Shown piece by piece: positions 1-10,859 of a DNA stretch of 64,000 nt. The notes under the pieces were generated by a model. The model did no database searches and was not told the origin of the DNA. It worked only from the letters and a program-made list of their open reading frames with translations. This DNA comes from Nageia nagi (Eukaryota; Pinophyta): positions 42,346,001-42,410,000 of the forward strand of contig JBITNC010000001.1 in NCBI GenBank assembly GCA_050084985.1, given 5' to 3'. Position 1 is the stretch's first letter; every line of letters starts with the position of its first letter. The translations under genes and the position numbers were made by a program.

Positions 1-415
1 TTATCGCCAGAAATGCTTAAAAATAAAAGGCCCTCAAAAATTGGCCCTAAAGTTTTATGATCCTTACAAGGTGTTATAGTGCATTGGCCCAGCTACATAC
101 AAATTAGAGCTTCTTGCTTCTTCCAAGATTCACCTAATATTTCATGTCTCTTACCTTAAAAAAGTGGTTAGATCAGAGGTTCGAGTTCAGATACAATTAC
201 CTGAGTTGGCAGAGGATGGATCAATGGTAGTTGTACCTGAGATAGTTTTGGATCAACGCTCATGATAGCTTCGTAATTGCTCCATCATAGAAGTTCTTAT
301 GTAATGGCAAGGCATGGCACCAGAAGATGCAACATGGAAAATCCTTCATCAACTGCAGCAATAGTTTTCACACTTCAAACTTTAAGGACTAAGCTTCATC
401 CCAAGAGGGGTGGCA
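1..415 (+). pseudogene. Ty3/gypsy integrase C-terminus and chromodomain-like end (partial element)
   Basis: This is the last part of a plus-strand gypsy polyprotein that enters from the left window edge. Readable pieces include IGPATYKLELLASSKIHLIF and FHVSYLKK, the typical end of the gypsy integrase. They are followed by a chromodomain-like stretch containing WQGMAPEDATW. Stops and small shifts interrupt the frame, so the copy is dead. A purine-rich stretch (about 401-413) directly precedes the LTR at 416, as expected for a polypurine tract. The LTR matches that of the minus-strand element at 13262-17302, so both belong to one family. The identity as gypsy is secure; the lineage is not determined. 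Confidence 0.8.
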
Positions 416-835
416 TGTTAGAATCTCACATCCTAACATTTTAGTGTTAGTATTAGTATTTTATTAAATTATCAGCTTATATTGTAAATTGTAATATTAT
501 GATTGTAAGGGCGAGGCTTGATTTTGCATTATTGTTAAGGTTAGGGTTAGTTTAATATAAATAGATAGAAGTGTGGAGAGAAATGCATCAAAAACATTAT
601 TTTTCACCTTTGGAGTTGTAAGGAGGTAGCCCCCTCGAAGCGGCCTATGATTCTATTACTATTTAGTAAAATCTTATCCTTATATGCTTATTGATGCTAT
701 TTCATGTTCTATTTACCAATGCATGCTCTATTATTTCCAATAGATAGCTATCATTTTCTTATTTCAAATCGATATTCGTTTCATTTTTGCAATATTTTCC
801 TTTTCATAATTATAGCATCGTAACATATTTTGCCT
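416..835 (+). repeat. 3' LTR of the plus-strand gypsy element
   Basis: It starts with TGTTAGAATCTCACATCC followed by TAACA and runs through a conserved stretch (GGAGGTAGCCCC followed by a GGCCTA block, about 623-650). Both are found, inverted, in the LTR at 16912-17302. The right end (TAACA near 835) is inferred from the expected CA terminus and from the length of the related LTR (391 bp), so it may be off by some tens of bases. Confidence 0.65.
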
Positions 836-1218
836 TCTATAGGCTTCCACATTTTGCATACATGTCAACCAAGACATTTACAACAACAACATTTGATAAA
901 AATCCATTTTTAAAGAGTTTTTGTTGTATGTGTGAAAGGAAATGTTGACGATGCAAGTTTTGTTTTCGATCAAAGGAAGACAACAAACTATGAACTTAAA
1001 TTTAAGTACTCTTTCAACTATCAAAAATGTACATAAATATTTTATTATTTTCTATGTACCCATTGCACAAGATTGCAATTACAAATAATAATAATGCTAA
1101 TCTACCGTTCACCCATTGCACAATGTTGCAACATGAAAAAATGAGTTTATACAATAATACCAACACCAACAATAATAACACAATTTCAAAAACAACAAAA
1201 TACATGTAGTATACACCC
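836..1218. other. Downstream flank of the first SRC2-like gene
   Basis: AT-rich DNA with no independent gene. The minus-strand frame at 1014-1235 is the out-of-frame continuation of the SRC2-like gene. It begins with LALAEG, which is present in frame in the second copy, and then diverges, so the ancestral acidic tail has been replaced by unrelated sequence. Confidence 0.5.
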
Positions 1219-1944
1219 TCAGCCAAAGCCAACACCCACTAAAACCCCTGTGACTGCCGCCACGGCCAAGCCATTTTCCACCCCAGCTGATCCACCATAA
1301 CCATAACCACCCTGGTTGTAGATATTACCTCCATAAGCCTCATATGGCCATGGCTGTGGATAAGAATCCCCATGAGGAGGAGCAGAAGGAGGGTATCCTG
1401 AAGGAGGAGGAGGGGTATTTCCATAGGCGTACTCCAGGGAAGGGTACCCTTTCTGGGGAGGAGCATAATTGCCGGTCCCGTAAGGCTGGGAATACCATCC
1501 AGGCGGAGGGTACTGCGGATCGGCCCACTTTTTCTCCTTCAAACGGACAGAGACCTCCAAATTACCGTATGGTCGGCCCGAGGGACGCTTCAATTCCAAG
1601 GTGCGTTGTAGTTTCTCATCCAAACCCACTTCGTCCAGAACTTCCCTTAGGAAAATACGGGCGGTCCCGACGAGAGGGTTTGTCATCTCCAAGGGCTTAT
1701 CGTGCACGATATGGATCTGCAGCTCCTCGTTTTCAATAGGTTTGGAGACGGAGATGGTGAGATTTTCGTTCCAGCAGGGGTTTGTGTCGCCTCCTTGATC
1801 GATCTTGGTGGAGATTTTGAAGTCAGTATCGACCCACGCCACGGAATAGGGACGCAGATCTCCATACCGCCAGTTGACGTTCTTGAGATCTCTTGCAGAG
1901 ATTAAAGAAAGCTCAGCATCTACAGACTTCCGATGGCTTGCCAT
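1219..1944 (-). CDS. SRC2: SRC2-like C2-domain protein, copy 1, C-terminally truncated
   Basis: Single-exon ORF of 241 residues. Residues about 8-140 form a C2 domain (ISARDLKNVNWRYGDLRPY, then DTNPCWNENLTISV), a fold used for calcium and membrane or protein binding. Residues 143-220 are rich in Pro, Tyr and Gly, as in plant SRC2 (soybean gene regulated by cold 2) proteins. The start is the first ATG after a TATA box and aligns with copy 2 at 4999-5874. Relative to copy 2 it lacks a KPKSSKYG-type linker, and one extra base near 1233 shifts the frame, so it ends in GVLVGVGFG. The hydrophobic helix is therefore cut short and the acidic tail is missing. In family members this tail follows a membrane-associating segment, so location or partner binding may be altered. 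It could be a functional short form, a decaying copy or a sequencing error. Confidence 0.85.
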   Translation of the reverse strand: MASHRKSVDAELSLISARDLKNVNWRYGDLRPYSVAWVDTDFKISTKIDQGGDTNPCWNENLTISVSKPIENEELQIHIVHDKPLEMTNPLVGTARIFLREVLDEVGLDEKLQRTLELKRPSGRPYGNLEVSVRLKEKKWADPQYPPPGWYSQPYGTGNYAPPQKGYPSLEYAYGNTPPPPSGYPPSAPPHGDSYPQPWPYEAYGGNIYNQGGYGYGGSAGVENGLAVAAVTGVLVGVGFG

Positions 1945-2036
1945 GGCGGTCGACGGAAATTCTTATGAATTCCAAATTCGGTTGAATTTCAGAAATTAAT
2001 CACAAATTCAGAGTGTAGGAATGGATTGGGGAGACA

Positions 2037-2045
2037 TTTTTATAG
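2037..2045 (-). promoter_or_regulatory. TATA box of SRC2-like copy 1
   Basis: CTATAAAAA on the minus strand, about 93 bases upstream of the ATG. The same box and the downstream words CCAATCCATTCC recur at the same spacing before copy 2, so the core promoter was duplicated with the gene. Similarity between the two upstream regions can be followed to about 2190 and 6125. Confidence 0.7.
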
Positions 2046-3127
2046 CAGCGTGTAAGCTTCGCGTTGTAATTAAATATGGTAAACGTTTTTATAGCTATTG
2101 GGCAGAACCGAATCGAGGGAGGTATTGCAGGATGTATCGATGAAGGTGGCCAATTTTTTGGGTCGTAGGAGCTGAGCTCAAACGTCATTTTGTCCTTAGA
2201 ATATATCCTTTTTTTCACAAAGTCAAATTTAAATTATCTGTCAAATGAAAACGGTAAAATAATTTCTAAACTTTCCTCGAAGCGAAACTTTCCCACCTTT
2301 AAAGCAATTTTCATCTATGTTGGCAACCTCCATCTCAAGGTTTCTTTTGCAGAAGCTTTATTTTGTTGGGTCGAGATGGACTGAAAGCAGAATCATTGTG
2401 GAGCATTCTTTTACGTGCATGGCATGCTTGCCCATGATGATGGTAATGGCTCTTTCAACCAGGCCGAACTCATGTACCCAGAATCCCAGCTTATCCTGGT
2501 TTGGTTTTCCCTCCCTGCTGGTTTTAGCCTCTATGTATGCCCTGTTCCGCTGCCATCGAAGGATGTTGGGGCCACCACCTATGTCTATATATATGGAAGG
2601 AGAACACCTAATTCTTGAGCAGCTGAGTGCATTTGATCTGAGTCAAGAATACGCCTAATAAGTCATCTTTATCTCCATATTTCTAGCCAAGCAAGCATCA
2701 CAGAAAAGTGGTGGGCACTCCATCAACTAAAGTAGGAGGAGAGTGTAGAAAATGGCTTTTGTACAAGTGCTCAATACAGAGCAAAGCGTTTTTCCAACGG
2801 TAATACAAAACATTTCTAATGCGTTGCATAGGTCTTGTTTATGTAAATTTGATTGTAAGTATTTTTATTTTGTATTAGGTATGTACTTTTGTAAGAATTT
2901 TAATGTTATCATAGTTTATTTAAGAATTACTTTTACAATTTTTTTTTGAGGTATATTTAATCATGCAATTTATTGTACTCAATATTTTTGTTATTATAGA
3001 TCTCAACTATATAAATAATTACAAAATTATTGTAAATTCTTTATGAAATTTAAATATTTTATTTAATCAAGTTTTTATTATTTTGTTGTATGATTTTTTA
3101 GCTTAAAATAATATGTTCATGAAATAA
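2046..3127. other. Upstream and intergenic DNA, possible old LTR start
   Basis: The first 150 bases are conserved promoter sequence of SRC2-like copy 1. Beyond that I recognise no gene. A plus-strand frame at 2317-2658 has no familiar motif. AGTAGGAGGAGAG at 2731-2743 followed by TGTAGAAAA looks like a polypurine tract plus LTR start, but no internal domains or second LTR support it. From about 2850 the DNA is AT-rich. Confidence 0.25.
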
Positions 3128-3345
3128 TGGATAGGTGAGTTGAAGATGGGTAGTTGAAGCTCTCGAGACCCAGGTTCAAGTCTCCTTGTTATCGGTTGAA
3201 ACATACCAAAAATCCGATTGAGTTGATGGTAGATGCAAACAAGGTCAGGATCCTACCCCATGTAGATTTTGAAGCATAAATGCCCCTCGATCACGGAATC
3301 TAATTCTACATTTAGGGTGGTTTTCTAATTTAAAAAAATAATATG
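3128..3345 (+). repeat. Candidate tRNA-derived SINE
   Basis: A short GC-richer block sits in AT-rich DNA. It contains GGTTCAAGTCT (3173-3183), close to the RNA polymerase III B-box consensus, with A-box-like words 15-40 bases upstream (TAGGTGAGTTGA or TGGGTAGTTGAAG). It ends in an A-rich tail (about 3331-3345). It is absent from the matching interval of the downstream duplicate, consistent with a later insertion. No target-site duplication was confirmed. Confidence 0.35.
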
Positions 3346-3569
3346 TTCAAATAAATGATATATTTTATACATTGTTAAATTTAAGTAATTTAAATAGAGA
3401 TAAAAAAAATTAAAAGATAAATAAAAATCTATTTAATGGAATGGGGAAGCAAAATTTGGCTTTATAGTAAAAAGTAAAAAGTAAATTATATTAATGTCTC
3501 AAGCTGATCTATAGGATGAACAACTATAGTAGGCCATTACGTAGCATATATGTCTCATACGAAGAATAA

Positions 3570-4360
3570 AACATAGGACACATGTCACAACAAGGTCAAC
3601 ACATGACCAACTGAACCAATAACCAAGACATATATGCTAATTTATATATAGTTATTCTAGAAAACATTGTCACAATCCTTTATCTAGTATTACTTTATAA
3701 AGTTATTATGAGTTTTTATAGTTCTTTATGAGTAGGATGCTTGGTGAAAGATGAAAATGCATATGAAAAATAATATAAGTTAACAAGATGATAATGATTA
3801 AAAATTTGAACTTTTCAATTATGAGTTAAGTCCTTCATATCTCTTTCTATTTTACAAATCAATAGATAAAAGGATGTTAAAATATATCTAAATATCTATC
3901 TATATAAAACATATTTTAACTTTAGACTTTTTTTTTTAAACAGAGTTGATCACTGATTAAGAAACTAAAGCTTTATTATATAAATGATTAATGTTATATT
4001 AGAATATTAATTGAACAAACATTAAATATACTAGACAACTAAAATAAGAAAAGGTTGACTTTTAAATGTCCACATTTTATCCTCAATGAAATATGAACAA
4101 AAGCAAATGAACCTTTATTAATGTTTTAAGGTAATATAAAAAACATTGTTCAATAAATATATAAAAATAGAACAAGTAATAAATAAAATATAATTTGAAT
4201 CACTAAAGGATGAAAAAAATGATTTAGGATAAGCATAAACCTACCTTCAATCTTAAAAGATTGAAAACATAGTAATGCTAAAAAAAATGTGATATAATAT
4301 ACAACAATTATTTCAAGAAACAAATGTACAAACTTGCTTGCAAATAATATCAAGGTGCAA
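3570..4360. repeat. Segmental repeat block A (pairs with 7380-7990)
   Basis: This block shares co-linear words with 7380-7990: a GGACACA-type word (3576 and 7384), ATGCTTG plus AAGATG (3737 and 7566), GAGTTGATCA (3943 and 7751), and ACCTTTATTAATGTTT (4111 and 7810), then a run of AT-rich words. The offset falls gradually from about 3830 to 3700, against 3930 for the two SRC2-like starts. I read it as the intergenic part of a tandem duplication. A dispersed repeat is the alternative. Confidence 0.5.
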
Positions 4361-4998
4361 AATACTATAAAAGTTTTAGAAAGGTAATGATAGTGCCGAA
4401 TAGCATTGGAGAGTTAGTTTGAATGATACAAGGGAAACAACCTAAAGATTCTAAGTCTAAAAATCGTAGCAATTTCAATAAGGGCATGATGTGACGCTGA
4501 TCAAGTATGAAAACTTACTAAAAATAATGTCTAGGTGAATGACATTCCTAAACAATAAGCTGTTTTATACATCACAAGTGGAAACTACCTACAAATTATA
4601 TAGCTGTTACAATCTAACCTCTCTGATATCTTTCTCTACGATTATATTTTTTTAAGAAAATTCTTAAAAAAAATCTGTAATATCATGACATAACAATTTT
4701 ATGCAAGTAGTTGATCTTATTGAAGTCTTAATTCCTAAATCTGCAAGCCCATAGTGTTGTGTATAATGAATTATGAAAATCTTCTTTTCATGTGTACTGG
4801 CAGTTTTGGATAGCATATTGGATAATTTTCATTGGAACATGTCTTCTCTAATGAAACGAAAACCAGATCTAATCAACCTACTAATTCGTATCAACATGTC
4901 ATTAAATCCCAAAATGAAAATTAACATTTCATGTTCGAAACCCTAAAATTCAATACTACTAGACAGAGACATCAGACAAACAAAAACTCTCCCTCCTC
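4361..4998. other. Downstream flank of the second SRC2-like gene
   Basis: AT-rich sequence without recognisable coding potential. The part nearest 4998 is expected to hold the 3' UTR of the SRC2-like gene. No other feature seen. Confidence 0.4.
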
Positions 4999-5874
4999 TC
5001 AGTAGTCATCATCGTAAGCGTCATTCTCCTCAACTCTCTCGGCTGCATCATCAGCGATTTTATCTTCAATGTAATCCGCACCCTCCGCCAAAGCCAAACC
5101 CCCTAAGACCCCCGCCACTGCCCCCACGGCCAAACCAGTTCCCACCCCATATTTACTACTCTTCGGCTTTGCATACACAGGGGCTGAAGACCCTGAACCA
5201 CCATACCCATAACCACCCTGAGAATTGTAACTATTGTTACTCCCATACGCGTCGTATGGCCCTGGCTGGGCATAAGAAGCCCCATAGGCAGGAGCAGAAC
5301 TAGGATACCCAGATGGAGGAGGAGGAGGGATATTTCCATATTGGTACTGCTGGGGAGGATAGGAAGGGTAATTAGGAACGTACCCTTGTTGGGGAGGGAC
5401 ATAATCCCTGGTCCCGTAAGGCTGGGGATACCCTCCAGGCGTAGGGTACTGCGGTTCGGCCCATCTTTTCTCTCTCAAACGGATCGCGACTTCCAACTTA
5501 CCGTGTGGTCGGCCGGACGGTCGCTTCAACTTCAAGGTTCGTTGTAGTTTCTCATCGAAACCCACTTCGTCCAGAACTTCCCTTAGGGAAATACGGGCGG
5601 TCCCGATTAGAGGCTTGGTCAGCTCCAAGGGCTTGTGGTGGACGATATCGATTTGTATCTCCGCGTCTTCGATATGTTTGGAGACGGAGATGGTGAGCTT
5701 CTCGTTCCAGCAGGGGTTTGTGTCGCCCTCACGATCGATCTCGGTGGAGGCTTTGCAATCCGGATCGACCCACGCCACCGCATACGCACGCAGATCTCCG
5801 TAACGCCAGTTGACGTTCTTCAGATCTCTTGCCGAGATCAAAGTAAGATCAACGTCTACAGACTTCCGGGCCAT
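4999..5874 (-). CDS. SRC2: SRC2-like C2-domain protein, copy 2, full length
   Basis: Single-exon ORF of 291 residues, intact. A C2 domain covers residues about 5-135 (LTLISARDLKNVNWRYGDLR, then DTNPCWNEKLTISV). Residues 141-236 are a Pro/Tyr/Gly-rich, probably disordered region (YPPQQYQYGNIPPPPPSGYP). Residues 242-262 form a small-residue hydrophobic segment (GTGLAVGAVAGVLGGLALAE), and the protein ends in an acidic helix and tail (residues 264-291, ending in YDDDY). This is the layout of plant SRC2 proteins, which respond to cold and other stress; Arabidopsis SRC2 is reported to bind calcium through C2 and to promote RbohF oxidase activity. The start is fixed by the TATA box 95 bases upstream and by agreement with copy 1. 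It appears to be the functional member of the tandem pair. Confidence 0.92.
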   Translation of the reverse strand: MARKSVDVDLTLISARDLKNVNWRYGDLRAYAVAWVDPDCKASTEIDREGDTNPCWNEKLTISVSKHIEDAEIQIDIVHHKPLELTKPLIGTARISLREVLDEVGFDEKLQRTLKLKRPSGRPHGKLEVAIRLREKRWAEPQYPTPGGYPQPYGTRDYVPPQQGYVPNYPSYPPQQYQYGNIPPPPPSGYPSSAPAYGASYAQPGPYDAYGSNNSYNSQGGYGYGGSGSSAPVYAKPKSSKYGVGTGLAVGAVAGVLGGLALAEGADYIEDKIADDAAERVEENDAYDDDY

Positions 5875-5968
5875 GGCTGTCGACGGAAATTGCTATGGAT
5901 TCCGAATTTCGTCGATGGATTTCAGAAACTAATCACAGCTTGAGTGTGTGGGAATGGATTGGGGGGAG

Positions 5969-5977
5969 TTTTTATAG
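5969..5977 (-). promoter_or_regulatory. TATA box of SRC2-like copy 2
   Basis: CTATAAAAA on the minus strand about 95 bases upstream of the ATG, matching the box at 2037-2045. Further upstream, GACGTCAC at 6281-6288 contains an ACGT core of the kind bound by plant bZIP factors. Its role here is an inference. Confidence 0.7.
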
Positions 5978-6129
5978 CGTTTTAATTAATTAAATATTGT
6001 AACTTCATTCGCACGCTACCGAGCAGATCAGAACGGAGGGAGTTGGGAAATGGGGATGGAAACATTGATTTGCGGTGAAGGTGGCAAAGTCTTTGCGTCG
6101 TAAGAGAGTGCGTCATTTGGTGACAAAAT

Positions 6130-6896
6130 TATCGGCTTCAAGAGACGGCATCTCATTGTTAATGTTTGTATATCAATATTTAGTGAAAGAATCAGTTTAT
6201 TACGAGGTAGCTAGAATTCCGAGGTGGTGGACAGTAATGGAAAACAAAGACAAGTTGATGGCCACCTTTTAAAAATAAACGACGTCACATCGCAGGCCGG
6301 TGGGGGAGGTTCATTCTGACGGACATCTTCGCCCGTCAATCAATTCTGTGAATTAAAACAGCGTCTGTGAACTCCCAAAAGTTAGTAAAATGAGATAAGA
6401 GTATATGATAGAGTGTTTAAGTAAACAATAAATTTTAGTAATATTTTATATGTTCTGTTGCAAATTGCCAACATTTGACGGTTGTAATAGAGCCAAAGAT
6501 GTGCATAAAGGCGTCACATTGATATGATACTGACGGGCAACGGCATACATTTGGGCCTGCTAAAAGCATTTTAAAATGCGGAGGCGGAACATGCCTCAAT
6601 ATTCGCCGCTGCGACGGCATCATGGAAATTGACCTACCTAATTAAGACAATATGATTTTTTTGGTATGAAAGTTAAAAGAATTTCTACAAATAAAAGTGG
6701 GTGGATCGACCACACCTTTATATATATTCAAGAATTCAGGATTAACTTTGAAGGATTAAGAAATAAAAAAAATACATAAAGTTTATTTCAATCAGAGTTG
6801 AGTATTGAATGTTTTTAGTTTTTTTAAATATTTTTTTTGTAGTTAATATTTTTTTTAATCGTCATATATGAAAAGTATATATTTTTTATTATCGTC

Positions 6897-6900
<4 letters not shown>
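6130..6900. other. Upstream region of SRC2-like copy 2
   Basis: No gene recognised. The stretch holds short inverted words: TGACGG (6317-6322) pairs with CCGTCA (6333-6338), and TGACGGGC recurs near 6530. It also has GC-richer patches near 6290-6340 and 6580-6620, which stand out from the AT-rich surroundings. They might be promoter elements or the end of a small transposon. Confidence 0.3.

Positions 6901-6938
<38 letters not shown>
6901..6938. repeat. (TA)n microsatellite
   Basis: Uninterrupted TA dinucleotide run of 19 units, flanked by AT-rich DNA. Confidence 0.95.
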
Positions 6939-6941
<3 letters not shown>

Positions 6942-7379
6942 TCATATTCATACATGTTGTTTATTTAAAAATATTTATTTATTATTAAAAATATTTATAT
7001 TTAATCCAAAAAATAATAATTTTATTATAATATTAATGTATTTTGAAGAGCATTAAAAAACTTTAACTATATATTGATGGACATTATAATATTGGAATTG
7101 TCATTAAAAGATTATCGATGGGCAATGGCAAACATCAAATTTTAACCTTGATTTCAATAGGCTTGAGGCTTACCAACTAGCCATTAAACAAAAATAAAAA
7201 GGTTTAAAGCTTCACCACACATCAACATTGGGTGTATCATATGGGCCACATTCCATTTTCATCCATTCATTAGGAAGAATAGGAATATGCCAACCATCAT
7301 TCTAATTGAAAGCATTTGTAGGCCATCTAAGGCCATCGTTGTTATCTTATGCACCTCAACGTATAACAAGTGTTGAATT
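6939..7379. other. AT-rich intergenic DNA
   Basis: No open frame, repeat family or RNA gene recognised between the TA run and repeat block B. Confidence 0.4.
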
Positions 7380-7990
7380 CTATGGACACACGTCCCAACC
7401 ATCAATCTGTCTTGATGAACACCTTGGTCATTAATACACTTATGGACAGGGGAGGTTGAGACTAGTGTCGACTAGTTGAATTCATATAATTAGAATGATA
7501 TATTATGGTCTATGTAAACATGCAAATAAGAAGCTGACACATACATATTATGTTGTACATGTCAAATGCTTGATGGAAGATGAAGATGCATATTAGAAGT
7601 AAATAAGATGACAAGGTGGTAAAATATAGAACATTTGCTCTTTGATTGTAAGTTCTTAGTTATTCCTTCTTATCTATTTTTATCCAAATGAAATGCTTTC
7701 ATGGTCTACTCATATAAGACATATTTGAATTATGGACCTTTCCTTTAAGAGAGTTGATCATTATATAAAAAACTAGAGCTTTATTGAAATATGAATAAGA
7801 CTAAAATGAACCTTTATTAATGTTTAAAGGAAGTAGAGAAGGGCATGGATCTCCACGTAACAAACTTATAAAAATATAATAAGAAATAAATAAAATAAGT
7901 ACAATGTTTTGGCCTGCAAAATAAGCCAAAGAGAATATAACAAAAAAGAGAGGAGTGTGTGTAGAATTCTCCAAGAGACAAAGATTAGTC
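7380..7990. repeat. Segmental repeat block B (pairs with 3570-4360)
   Basis: Second copy of the block described at 3570-4360, shortened by about 130 bases near 7780-7800. The minus-strand frame at 7801-8001 is hydrophobic and carries no known motif. Because a copia remnant starts close by, I cannot exclude that the block is part of an old LTR. Confidence 0.45.
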
Positions 7991-9602
7991 TCTCCTAACA
8001 ATCAAGGTTGAAGAATCTCCATTGAAAGAATTGATGATCTACCTTTGTTGATCACTAAATTGTAACCATGAAGAATCGTGGGTTCATTATCTAATGGTCC
8101 TACCTTTATCTATACAATCTACAATTTATTGTTTCCATATGATCTACACCCTTTTCAATATATGGTATTTTTATGAAACCCTTGGAGAAATCAAGGATTC
8201 TGATTGTTGTACCTTTTGAGTATAACAGTCATAGCCCTTTTTCTCTAATGTGTCCCATTCACTAATACCAAAGAAGAGGATTTTGATTAGATTTAGCTTT
8301 CAACATAGAAGCTCTATCAATGATAATATGTCTAGATAGCTTGTACATAGTTCCAAATTGAACATTGATTATTATCAATATGGATCCATGCACCATCTTA
8401 TAAGACTCTTTATCAAAATTGAATTGAACACCATCTTGCATATATCATCTTGCTCACAGAAATCAAATTTCTAGCAAGATGAGGAATGTGAAACATATCT
8501 AGAAGATTTCTAATTCTTCCATCTTTCAATTGCAAGTTTACCTTACCATGCCCAACCATATTATAAATCGATTCATCACAAAGGAAGACTTTCCCTCCAT
8601 CATACTACTCATACTTAGAACCAATGTATATGAGGATTCATACAATAAGAGGCTCCATTATCACATCAATTATTATTTTCCAACCCAGTGTCAAAAGATG
8701 CCACATATATATCTACTTAGTCTTCATTTGGTGTGGAGGTGAAAATTTTATGTTTTTTTCATAATCAACCTTCTTTACTTTGTAGTCTTCCTTCACATGC
8801 CCAACCTTCCCACACTTCCAATATTTTATAGAAGACTTATCACAAAACCTAAATCTCATCTTTGATTGGATCTATCATTAAATATATATTCCTTTTTTTT
8901 CTTTGGAATTCCCTCTCATAACTAAGGAGTCCTTAAAATATCCCTCTATTAACTTCTTTCTCATGTCTTTAGATAATAAGGATGCAAAAACATCCTCAAA
9001 TACATATGAGAGAAGTAGTAGTATTCCCAATTGCTATAATTAGGTCTTCCCATGAATTAGGTAGGGAATATAACTATGTAATACACTTATATTCTTCACT
9101 CATCTTAACCTCAATTGATGCAAGTTGACTAACCATTGTATTACAGATGTTAAGATAGTCAATAACATAACCTCCTTCACTCATCTTGAGTAGATAAAGC
9201 TTATTTAAGAGGAAAAACTTATCAACAAGAGAATTATATTAATACAAATCCCCTAGCTTATCCCATAATGCTTTGGTTGTGTTCTCTTTTGAAACATTAA
9301 TCATAATTGAATCAACGAGACATAATTTGATTGTAACTCTCACCTTTAGACCTAGCTTCTCCCAATCTTCTATAGATTATCCTAGTGGTTTCTTTCTAAT
9401 CACCAATAACCATTTATCTATGTCTATCATGAGGTCCTTCATTTTTATCTTCCATAATTTTAAGCTCTTACCATCAAACTTCAAATTCTCAATACTTAAA
9501 TGATGAAACATCTTCATCAAACCTTTGGAATCAATTGTAACAAATCTTACTATAAAACAAAATCTTATGCAACCTAGATCTAAACTCTCAAATCAACACC
9601 AA
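7991..9602 (-). pseudogene. Degenerate Ty1/copia gag and protease region
   Basis: Reading leftwards from 9500, broken frames give a copia-type gag opening (FHHLSIENLKFDGKSLKLW, then TTKALWDKLGDLYQ). After it come a cysteine-rich zinc-knuckle remnant near 8820, and then IPHLARNLISVSKM near 8470, the conserved segment between protease and integrase of plant copia elements. Many stops and shifts separate these pieces, so the copy is long dead. No integrase core, reverse transcriptase or RNase H is seen, so the 3' part is deleted or unrecognisable. The primer site and LTR lie immediately to the right. Confidence 0.7.
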
Positions 9603-9613
9603 TATTTGATACC
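9603..9613 (-). other. Primer-binding site of the decayed copia
   Basis: Minus strand reads GGTATCAAATA next to the LTR end, a mutated form of the plant tRNA-iMet primer site TGGTATCAGAGC. Confidence 0.55.
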
Positions 9614-10130
9614 TGATGAAAAGAAGTATTGATCTAGAAGATGATGTTATAGTAAAATCAACAATGAATAAACATGAAAAATACAAATCACACAACATAG
9701 TAGATTTACCCTAGAGAAAACTAATGTAGAAAAAAACTTTGACACAACAAGGAGGATTAACTCCTTCAATATTGTATTACAAATCTCATATACAATCAAG
9801 CACATCTGCTTTATAGAATATACAATTTTGCATCAAATCACAATTTCATACATTTAATGTAAATGTGTTCTTTGTACTATGTTACATATAAGTTACAATA
9901 AGCATAGTATGATACAATATTTATAGGACAAATAATTTCTTAAATCATGTGCCCAACACCATGGGCATCGTGTGTATTCAATACATCTAGTATCATGCTT
10001 AAACCAATAACTTGATAAGCCATGTTGTTTACCAAGGGTCCTCAACAATATCATCCACCAAGGGTACGAGTCATTTCATCTTCCAAGATTTTCCACCATA
10101 TCATTCACCAAGGGTATTGTTGATCAATCA
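9614..10130 (-). repeat. 5' LTR of the decayed copia (right end approximate)
   Basis: Begins on the plus strand with TGATGAAAAG next to the primer site and contains a plausible minus-strand TATA box (CCTATAAATATTG, near 9930). The outer end was not pinned down because no second LTR is recognised. Three CCAAGGGT words (near 10038, 10057 and 10108) mark its outer part. Confidence 0.45.
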
Positions 10131-10859
10131 AATCAGTTAAGTGGGTTCTTATCTACAATCGAGGATTGATGAACAAACAAAAATAAGTAACAAAAATAAA
10201 AGAGATAGTAAGTGAAGTACAAAAAAAAGGGTCACACCATTATTATTAATAATAATCCGTACAATTGGTTACAATGATAAATTTATATTTCTTTTTACTC
10301 TTGACTCTCACTACTTCGTCTCTACCATCGATTACCTCCTTAGTAACCTTATTTGATGGCTTAAGAGATGTGCCTTTTCATTCAAGGATGGTTGGTTGGT
10401 GGTAACTAACAGTATTCGATCATCAAAAAGCTTGATTAGAGTCGATCAAACTAAGACATGAAATTCTCTCCTGCTAATATCCTCCCAAACTTAATCATTC
10501 GGCTCATCCTTGTGCCATGTTTTAATATCTTATCCCATCAATTACAAATTTTTGATGCAGAAAGTTGATGTGAAGCCGCTCTTAGGTTCTCCTTTTGATC
10601 CTCATTATGAGATTGACACTCCTCTTATTACAATGTTGATCTAAATTGGATGGTGTTAGGTTGATCTCTACAAGAGTAGTACTCATTCCAAAGGTATTTG
10701 TGCTTGGAGATTGATCGAATAATGAAATTTGGAGGTAAGTGGTGATAAAAACCACATCATTAACAATGTGCATATACTATTTTTAGGTCGTTAATGGCAT
10801 GCATCTTGATGAGTCAGCAATGAAAGTTAAAGGGGCATTGATGATTTGAACAGCTGAGC
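10131..10859. other. Unassigned spacer between two retroelements
   Basis: No coding motif recognised. Part of it may be U3 sequence of the LTR that ends at 11350. Confidence 0.3.

Noticed and set aside
1344-1739. Plus-strand frame of 131 codons over the first SRC2-like gene
   Set aside because: Antisense shadow of the Pro/Gly-rich coding region; the minus-strand reading has a clear C2 domain.
2317-2658. Plus-strand frame of 113 codons upstream of SRC2-like copy 1
   Set aside because: No known motif, rich in Met, Cys and Ser in a pattern typical of chance frames, and no splice or promoter context.
5103-5402. 99-codon frame within SRC2-like copy 2
   Set aside because: Shifted-frame shadow of the low-complexity region, with no conserved counterpart in copy 1 beyond the shared repeats.
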